The notes under the pieces are model-generated. The model worked only from the letters and a program-made list of their open reading frames with translations. It was not told the origin of the DNA and ran no database searches. A stretch of DNA of 64,000 nt, from assembly GCF_000013385.1 (NCBI RefSeq), contig NC_007760.1, positions 3,942,001-4,006,000 on the forward strand, given 5' to 3'. Shown piece by piece: positions 58,845 to 64,000 of the stretch (the stretch's first letter is position 1; each line of letters begins with the position of its first letter). The DNA comes from Anaeromyxobacter dehalogenans 2CP-C. GTDB lineage: Bacteria > Myxococcota > Myxococcia > Myxococcales > Anaeromyxobacteraceae. Both the position numbers and the translations under genes were made by a program.

Positions 58845-59447
58845 ATGGCGTCGATCCGGATCGCCGGCTGCACCGGGGCGCTCGTGGCGGGCGGGAAGGC
58901 CACGCGCATGGGCGGGCTCCCCAAAGGGCTGCTCCGGGTGGACGGCGAGCCGGTCGCCGGCCGCGCGCTCCGCCTGTTCCGTGCGCTGTTCGACGACGCC
59001 CTCGTCGTCGCGAACGATCCCGCGCCGTACGCGGCGCTGGGCGCGCGCGTGATCCCCGACGCCATCCCGGGCAAGGGCGCGCCCTCCGGCGTGCACGCCG
59101 CGCTCGCCGCCGCGTCCACCGGCTGGGTGTTCACCGCCGCGTGCGACATGCCGTTCCTCGCCGAGGCGCCCATCGCGTTCCTGGCCGGGCTGCGGGCCGG
59201 CGCGCCGGCGGTGGTGGTGCGCTGGGGCGGGCGGCTGCAGCCGCTGCACGCGCTCTGGTCGCGCGCGTGCCTGCCGGTGCTGGAGGCGGAGCTGCGCGCC
59301 GGGGATCCCTCGCTGCAGGGGCTGGCGCTGCGGGTGGGCGCGCGCATCGTGGAGGAGGCGGAGTGGCGCGCGGTGGATCCGCTGGGCCGCGCGTTCGAGA
59401 ACGCGAACACGCCCGAGGACGCGGCGCGGCTCGGGCTCTCCCGCTGA
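58845..59447 (+). CDS. mobA: Molybdenum cofactor guanylyltransferase
   Basis: Attaches GMP to molybdopterin to give MGD. 200 residues. GALVAGGKATRMGGLPKGLLRVDGEPV is the nucleotide-binding signature (family LAGGxSxRMGxxK), followed by ACDMPFL with the metal-binding Asp and FENANTPED near the end. The length is normal. Stands alone, convergent with crcB. Confidence 0.9.
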   Translation: MASIRIAGCTGALVAGGKATRMGGLPKGLLRVDGEPVAGRALRLFRALFDDALVVANDPAPYAALGARVIPDAIPGKGAPSGVHAALAAASTGWVFTAACDMPFLAEAPIAFLAGLRAGAPAVVVRWGGRLQPLHALWSRACLPVLEAELRAGDPSLQGLALRVGARIVEEAEWRAVDPLGRAFENANTPEDAARLGLSR

Positions 59448-59456
59448 GCGAGCCGC

Positions 59457-59837
59457 TCAGCCCGCCAGCCAGCGTACCAGCAGCGTGGCGGCGACCGCCG
59501 CGGCGAGGCAGCCCAGCACGGTGGCGAGCAGGTACCCGGCCGCCGCCGCGAGCCGGCCCTGCTCCAGCAGCGCGAGCGTCTCGTAGTTGAACGAGGAGTA
59601 GGTGGTGAAGCCGCCCATCACCCCGGCCGCCAGGAACAGCCGCAGGTCGGGCGGGAACGCCTCGCTCTGCAGGGATGCGGTCATGATGCCGGCGAGCAGG
59701 AACGAGCCGGACACGTTCACGAGCAGCGTGCCGCGCGGGAAGTCCGGGCCGAACGCCCGCAGCGCCCACGCGGACGTCAGGTAGCGCGCGCCGCTCCCGA
59801 GCGCGCCGCCCAGGCAGACGAGGAGGAGGCGGGCCAC
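59457..59837 (-). CDS. crcB: Fluoride-efflux channel CrcB/Fluc
   Basis: 126 residues with four helices. Hallmarks: [15 protein letters not shown] near the N-terminus, [15 protein letters not shown] (conserved Asn), and [12 protein letters not shown], the Phe-box region. A dimeric fluoride channel in the inner membrane. GTG start. I could not recognise a fluoride riboswitch upstream. A DUF1841-like gene ends 43 bases before it on the same strand. Confidence 0.93.
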
Positions 59838-59880
59838 GCGTCCGTTTACCTCGGCGGTGCGCTCCCGGCAACCGGGCGCG

Positions 59881-60258
59881 TCACTCCTTGCCGGCCGCGC
59901 GCCAGCCCTCGACCGTGAGCGCGTCGAGCTCGCGGGCGTAGGTGGTGGCGTCGAAGGTGCGCCCCTCCAGCGCGGCGCTGGCGGCGTTCGCGACGAGCAG
60001 GCCGATGGCGTGGACCGCCTCGTGCCGCGGCAGCCCGCCCCGCAGCAGCCGCTCCAGCGCGCGGCGCGCCTCGGGCGGCTCGCCGCTCGCGAGCTGCGCC
60101 TCGACCACCAGGTGCAGGGCGGCGTGCAGGCGCGGCTTGGGCATGCGCGCGTGCGACGTGAGGCCGGCGTGGTGCGCCTCGACCGCGCGGAGGCGCTCGG
60201 CCTCGTCCGCGGCGAGCCAGGCGCTCGGGTCGGGGGCGTGATCGGCGTCGTAGTCCAC
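59881..60258 (-). CDS. DUF1841-like protein
   Basis: 125 residues. [49 protein letters not shown] matches the DUF1841 pattern (H..VENQLA...P......L.RL...GL.RHEA.HAIG). GTG start with GGAGGAACC upstream. Soluble. Function unknown. It precedes crcB in the same direction with 43 bases between, so co-transcription is possible. Confidence 0.72.
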   Translation of the reverse strand: MDYDADHAPDPSAWLAADEAERLRAVEAHHAGLTSHARMPKPRLHAALHLVVEAQLASGEPPEARRALERLLRGGLPRHEAVHAIGLLVANAASAALEGRTFDATTYARELDALTVEGWRAAGKE

Positions 60259-60336
60259 GGTTCCTCCGCGGGCGGGATCCTGTCCGGGAGCGCCCGCCGG
60301 GGCAAGGCCCGCGCGGCGCGCGGGCGTGCTCCGCGA

Positions 60337-60342
60337 TACCAT
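60337..60342 (+). promoter_or_regulatory. -10 hexamer TACCAT for the lipoprotein gene at 60349
   Basis: TACCAT ends 6 bases before the ATG at 60349. Because the hexamer contains an ATG of its own (60341) in another frame, the later one is the true start. Confidence 0.4.
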
Positions 60343-60348
60343 GCCGCC

Positions 60349-60732
60349 ATGCCTCGACGCACCCTCGCCGCCGCCGTCCTCGCCGCCGCGCTCGCGCTCG
60401 GCTGCCGCACGCCCGAGCAGAAGCTCCTCGACAGCCGCCGCGAGCTCCGCACGACGCTCGACGACCTCTACGCCGACTACCGCGAGGCCGCCGCGCCGGA
60501 GGGCGGCGAGGACGGCGGCGTGATCGGCCGGCTGTTCGGCGAGGTGGACCGCAGCTGGTTCGAGCAGCAGTGCCTCGCGCTCGGCCGCGGCGAGCGGCCG
60601 GTGGGGATGTCTGGCCGGCTGGAGACGTTCCTGCGCGAGCGGAGCAACGCGCGCGCCTGCCGGAAGGCGGCCGACCTGCAGCTGGAGATCGACGCGCTCG
60701 AGCGCAAGACCGGCGGGCGCGAGGCGCCGTAG
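60349..60732 (+). CDS. Small helical lipoprotein
   Basis: 127 residues. Type II signal with lipobox LALGC (C19). The mature protein is highly charged and helical ([25 protein letters not shown]... and [18 protein letters not shown]...). The family is not recognised. Convergent with the HExxH lipoprotein gene at 60750. Confidence 0.7.
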   Translation: MPRRTLAAAVLAAALALGCRTPEQKLLDSRRELRTTLDDLYADYREAAAPEGGEDGGVIGRLFGEVDRSWFEQQCLALGRGERPVGMSGRLETFLRERSNARACRKAADLQLEIDALERKTGGREAP

Positions 60733-60749
60733 CGCGGAGGCAGCGCGGC

Positions 60750-61271
60750 TCAGCCGCCGGGCAGGTGCCGCCAGACGCTCGGGTACAGCTCGCAGGGCGC
60801 GCTGCCGTCGGGGTAGCCGATGCGACCCGCCAGCTCCTGCGCCACGCGCTCGAAGTCCATCCAGCGCGGATCGCGGTGGTCGCGGTCCCCGATCACCGCG
60901 TGGCCGATCTCGTGCACGAGCACCGTCGCCTCGACGCAGCGGAACGTGCCGATCGACGGGTCGCGCGTGGTGAGGCGGATGTCGCCGTCGAAGCAGCCGA
61001 GCGCCGTCCCCATGCCGCCGCAGGCCACGAACTGCTCGTCCTGGAACGTGACGGTCCGGTGCGCGAGCGCCTTCCAGTCGCCGCCCCAGTACGCGAGCGC
61101 GGCGGACATGGTGGACTCGAGGCGGCGCGCGAAGTCCGGGTGGTGCGCGAAGGGCGCGGTGGTGTCGAGCACGACCGCGGTCTGGTGCACGACGAGGTCG
61201 GGCCCTCGCCCGCAGGACGCGGACACCGTCAGCAAGAGCAGGGCTGGAATCGCGACGCGCACCGCACGCAC
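60750..61271 (-). CDS. Lipoprotein with HEIGH metalloprotease motif
   Basis: 173 residues. Lipobox near SASC (C20). The mature part contains VEATVLVHEIGHAVIGDRDHRDPRW: HExxH at 120-124 with H132 or D131 as possible third ligand. This resembles metzincin-type sites (HExxHxxGxxH/D) but with one extra residue. It also has a Cys pair in VACGGMGTALGCFDGDIRL. It may be a small envelope metalloprotease. GTG start. Confidence 0.65.
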   Translation of the reverse strand: MRAVRVAIPALLLLTVSASCGRGPDLVVHQTAVVLDTTAPFAHHPDFARRLESTMSAALAYWGGDWKALAHRTVTFQDEQFVACGGMGTALGCFDGDIRLTTRDPSIGTFRCVEATVLVHEIGHAVIGDRDHRDPRWMDFERVAQELAGRIGYPDGSAPCELYPSVWRHLPGG

Positions 61272-61314
61272 CCCGTGGATCTGGAGTGAAGCGTAGGCGG
61301 TGGTATGTGGACCG

Positions 61315-61330
61315 GGTAGCCACTGCTACC
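61315..61330. promoter_or_regulatory. Small inverted repeat GGTAG-N6-CTACC
   Basis: Perfect 5-base arms in the 210-base gap 61272-61481. The rest of this gap shows no gene or clear promoter. Confidence 0.25.
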
Positions 61331-61481
61331 GTGACACACGACCTCCGGACGCGATCCGGGTGCGGCGGCGCGGGACGCCGCGGAGAGGTGGGACGGATCG
61401 GAGATATCGCCGGGGCGCGGCGCCACGATCCCGCGGCGCGTCACGGCGCGGTGGCGGCGATCCGGCCGGCCCTGACCCGCG

Positions 61482-62243
61482 TCAGACCCGGGCGCGCACC
61501 GCGATGGCCCGGGCCGGAAGCGTGAACGCGCCGGAGGGACGTCCCAGCCGATCCCAGCAGCCGTCGCGGAGGAGCGCCTGCCGCTCCGGCGGCTGGGCGG
61601 CCAGGTAGGCGCCCATGGGGCCGATGCCCGCGCCGAGCGAGCGCCACAGGTCGTCCCCGAAGTCGTCGTAGCGCGCCTCGACGTCCAGCGTCCCGGCCCG
61701 CAGCTCGCGGAACCCGGCGCGCGCGAACAGCGCCTGCAGCTCCGGCAGCCGCCGGAACGGGATCCGCGCGTCGTCCGGCGCGGCGGGGTCGAGCGCGATG
61801 GCCGCGTCCCAGAACGCGGTCGCGAGCGCGAGCCCGCCCGCCTCGAACGTGCACGCCGCGACCACGCCGCCCGGGCGCACCACGCGGCCCAGCTCCGCCG
61901 CCATCCGGTCGGGCTCCTTCACGAACGAGAGCACGAGCTGCGAGAGCGCCGCGGCGAACGCGCCGTCCTCGAACGGCAGCGCCTCCCCGGACGCGCGCCG
62001 CACGTCGGCGCCGGGCACGCGCGCGCGGCACGCCTCCACGAACGGCTCCGAGGGATCGACCGCCGCCACCTGCGCGGGCCCGAGCCGCTCGGCCAGCGCG
62101 GCGGCGAGGTTGCCCGGCCCGCAGCCCACGTCGAGCGCAGGCCCCTTCCCCACGCCGGCGAAGTCGAGGAAGCGCGGCGCGAGCGGTCGCGAGTAACGGC
62201 CCATGAAGCGGTCGTAGGCCGCGGCGGGGACGGCGAAGGTCAT
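61482..62243 (-). CDS. SAM-dependent class I methyltransferase
   Basis: 253 residues. MTFAVPAAAYDRFMGRYSRPLAPRF is the common opening of this UbiE/YcgJ-like group. Motif I is ALDVGCGPGN, then VAAVDPSEPF (acidic residue binding SAM ribose) and EALPFEDGAFAAALSQLVLSF. The substrate is unknown. Alone between two gaps, on the same strand as the downstream lipoprotein. Confidence 0.85.
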   Translation of the reverse strand: MTFAVPAAAYDRFMGRYSRPLAPRFLDFAGVGKGPALDVGCGPGNLAAALAERLGPAQVAAVDPSEPFVEACRARVPGADVRRASGEALPFEDGAFAAALSQLVLSFVKEPDRMAAELGRVVRPGGVVAACTFEAGGLALATAFWDAAIALDPAAPDDARIPFRRLPELQALFARAGFRELRAGTLDVEARYDDFGDDLWRSLGAGIGPMGAYLAAQPPERQALLRDGCWDRLGRPSGAFTLPARAIAVRARV

Positions 62244-62330
62244 GCGCCGAGGGAGCGCACGCGGCGGGTCGCCGTCAACCGGCCTCCCCGGCCGAGCCGG
62301 GCAGCGGGCGCAGCGCGAACGGGAGGCGCC

Positions 62331-62678
62331 TCACTCCTCGTCGTCGGCCGCGACGCGGGTCCAGGGCACCGCCGCCAGCCGCTCGTAGGCGATGGGCTCG
62401 CCGGTGCGCTCGCTCACGCCGTACGTGCCGGCGTCCAGCTTCGCCAGCGCGCGATCGATGTCGGCGAGCAGCGCGCGCTCGCGCTCCGCCACGCCGAGGT
62501 GGTGGGCGGCCTCGGTGGAGCGCTGCGCGACCTCCTCGGGCTCGGTGCGCTCGCCCTCCGCCGGCACCGTCTCGACCGGCGTCGCCAGCAGGCGCTGCAC
62601 GCGCCTGCGCTCCGCCTCGAGCTTCCCGCGGAGCGTCTCGAGCTGCGCCGCGGTGAGCCTCCCTGCGCTGCGCACCAT
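62331..62678 (-). CDS. DksA/TraR-like protein lacking the zinc cysteines
   Basis: 115 residues. A coiled coil (LETLRGKLEAERRRVQRLL) leads to ALLADIDRALAKLDAGTYGVSERTGEPIAYERLAAVPWTRVA. That is the DksA-type finger framework (LDxGxYGxCxxxGxxIxxxRLxAxPxxxxC) with Ser and Thr in place of the Cys residues. It contains no Cys at all. It may still dock at RNA polymerase like other non-zinc DksA paralogues. Confidence 0.8.
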   Translation of the reverse strand: MVRSAGRLTAAQLETLRGKLEAERRRVQRLLATPVETVPAEGERTEPEEVAQRSTEAAHHLGVAERERALLADIDRALAKLDAGTYGVSERTGEPIAYERLAAVPWTRVAADDEE

Positions 62679-62792
62679 GACCGTCCTCCTCTCCGGCTCC
62701 CCTCGCGCGGGGGAACATCCCCAGCATAGCCCCCATCGCCGCTTCCGCCGCGTCCCCCACAGGCCTGCGGCATCGCGCGCCCCAGCGTGCCG

Positions 62793-63722
62793 TCAGCGGA
62801 TGCGCATGCCCGGCGGCCGCTCCGGGAGCGGGACGGGGTCCCGCTCACCGGGGATGGACCGGAACCGCCCGGCCCGCCAGTCGGCCGCCGCCTGCTCGAT
62901 CCGCTCGCGCGAGCTGGAGACGAAGTTCCACCAGACGTGGCGCTCGCCGTCCATGGGCTCGCCCCCGAGGAGCAGGACGCGCGCCGCCGACGGCGCGCGC
63001 AGCACCACCGGCGCTCCCCGGCGCAGCACCAGGAGCTGCCCGGACGGGAAGCGGGCGCCGTCCACCTCGAGCTCGCCGCTCGCCACCAGCGCCGCCCGCT
63101 CCTCCTGGTCCGCCGGGACCTCGAGCCGCGCGCCCGCCGCGAGCGCGGCGTCCACGTAGAGCGTCTCGGACAGGACCCGCACCGGCGAGCGCGCGCCGGC
63201 GAACGTCCCGGCGATCACCCGCACCCTCACCCCGCCCGCCTCCAGCGCCGGGAGCGCCTCGGCCGCCACGTGCGCGAACGAGGGCTCGTCCTCCTCGTGC
63301 GCGCGCGGCAGCGCCACCCAGCTCTGGATCCCGGACAGCGTGCCGCCGGCGGCCCGCGCCGCGGGCGGCGTCCGCTCGGAGTGCGCGATCCCGCGCCCGG
63401 CCGTCATCCAGTTCACCGCGCCCGGCGCGATCACCTGCACCGACCCTAGGCTGTCGCGGTGCAGCAGCTCGCCCTCGAAGAGGTACGTGACGGTGGCGAG
63501 CCCGACGTGCGGGTGCGGGGCGACGTCGAGCCCGTCCCCGCCGCGGAACAGCACCGGCCCCAGCTCGTCGAGGAACACGAACGGCCCCACCATCCGCCGC
63601 TGCATGGCCGGCAGCACGCGCCCCACCCGCACCCCGCCGAGATCGCGCGTGCGCGGGACCAGCACCGTCTCGATCGCCGGCCCGGGCCGGGCCCCCTCCG
63701 CCGCATCTTCACGCATGGTCAT
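62793..63722 (-). CDS. Pirin-family protein
   Basis: 309 residues. The bicupin pirin core is intact: [13 protein letters not shown], then [25 protein letters not shown] (metal ligands of the first cupin) and [19 protein letters not shown]. The C-terminal cupin ends in [25 protein letters not shown]. Pirins include quercetinase-like dioxygenases and iron-bound regulators; the role here is unknown. Start ATG at 63722, with ATG at 63716 also possible. Confidence 0.9.
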   Translation of the reverse strand: MTMREDAAEGARPGPAIETVLVPRTRDLGGVRVGRVLPAMQRRMVGPFVFLDELGPVLFRGGDGLDVAPHPHVGLATVTYLFEGELLHRDSLGSVQVIAPGAVNWMTAGRGIAHSERTPPAARAAGGTLSGIQSWVALPRAHEEDEPSFAHVAAEALPALEAGGVRVRVIAGTFAGARSPVRVLSETLYVDAALAAGARLEVPADQEERAALVASGELEVDGARFPSGQLLVLRRGAPVVLRAPSAARVLLLGGEPMDGERHVWWNFVSSSRERIEQAAADWRAGRFRSIPGERDPVPLPERPPGMRIR

Positions 63723-63798
63723 CGTCTCCGGCCCGGGCGCCCCGGTCCCGGAATCCCCGGCTTGCGCGCCGCGCCATGGGGGGGTTTAAGGGGCGACC

Positions 63799-64000
63799 AT
63801 GTCCGACACCACCCCGAAGCCGCCGCGCCGGCGCCGCTGGCTCCGCGCCGGCGCCGTCCTCGGCGCGCTCCTGGTCCTCTACACCGCCTTCGGCTTCCTC
63901 GCCGCGCCGTCGCTCGTCCGGCGGATCGCGGTGAAGCAGGCGTCGGCAGCGCTCCACCGGCCGGTGGAGATAAACCGCGTGCGGGTCAACCCGCTCGCGC
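63799..64000 (+). CDS. AsmA/DUF748-like membrane-anchored protein, 3' end beyond the window
   Basis: The first 67 residues are visible. A basic N-terminus (MSDTTPKPPRRRRWLRAG) leads to one membrane helix (AVLGALLVLYTAFGFLAAPSLV). Then RRIAVKQASAALHRPVEINRVRVNPLA, the typical opening of AsmA/DUF748 or YhdP-like envelope proteins that span toward the outer membrane. Assignment is limited by truncation. Confidence 0.65.
   Translation, partial: MSDTTPKPPRRRRWLRAGAVLGALLVLYTAFGFLAAPSLVRRIAVKQASAALHRPVEINRVRVNPLA

Noticed and set aside
59838-59880. Fluoride riboswitch ahead of crcB
   Set aside because: The gap is only 43 bases and shows a CCCGG-TTG-CCGGG stem but not the conserved fluoride aptamer blocks.

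Overview
This 64-kb window is GC-rich chromosomal DNA. A sampled 60-base line near 7,081 is 47/60 G+C, and coding third positions are almost all G or C. It is gene-dense, uses many GTG starts, and carries a WD40-repeat Ser/Thr kinase beside an ECF sigma factor plus Cys-rich repeat lipoproteins. These traits point to a myxobacterium (Myxococcota), most like Anaeromyxobacter; that placement is inference from style and gene content, not from a marker gene. I saw no rRNA, tRNA, CRISPR array, insertion sequence or prophage.

Layout. 0-6.7 kb: alr (5' cut), ilvE, a MarR regulator, a GNAT, a small unknown gene, a single-chain PheRS-like synthetase behind a leader with two tandem hairpins, and an amidase. 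6.7-14.1 kb: an SLC13-type transporter with RCK domains plus an RsbRD_N-like protein, membrane proteins, an HDAC-family deacetylase, a DUF6064 protein and an SMP-30-like lipoprotein. 14.2-16.7 kb: a lower-GC cassette of C5 methyltransferase, Vsr and a candidate restriction enzyme. 16.8-22.7 kb: dnaE followed by 48-bp tandem repeats, a TSUP exporter with a DUF1634 partner, and a LuxR-type regulator. 22.9-28.7 kb: ilvA with a tiny membrane protein, then ECF sigma, kinase-WD40 and a secreted protein. 28.8-37.1 kb: bioF-bioB under a BirA-type operator, a Vps62-like secreted protein, radA, glpK with a hydrolase, and a DUF3467 protein.

37.1-44.6 kb: an array of four hairpins, two small genes, then a cobalamin riboswitch leading a tightly overlapping operon: TonB-dependent receptor, Cys-rich beta-propeller lipoprotein, BtuF, BtuC and BtuD. 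The propeller lipoprotein sits where a BtuG-like surface B12-capture protein would be expected, and is the most interesting candidate here. A PduO-type cobalamin adenosyltransferase lies about 10 kb downstream. 44.6-52.8 kb: a palindrome-rich gap and a short HNH protein, an outer-membrane protein, a DksA-like protein, galU, and a signalling cluster (REC-GGEEF cyclase, REC-histidine kinase, NtrC-type regulator).

52.9-64 kb: HAD and ATP-grasp genes converging with a 78-bp overlap, PduO, an SDR, an ErpA/IscA-like protein, an MBL hydrolase, fabI with a TPR protein, mobA, crcB, small lipoproteins, a methyltransferase, a Cys-less DksA-like protein, a pirin, and the start of an AsmA-like protein.

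A recurring feature is a TANNNT hexamer ending 6-9 bases before the start codon of many genes, which suggests widespread leaderless or very short-leader transcription. Copies of a GACTCC/GGAGTC repeat element lie at the 3' ends of genes.
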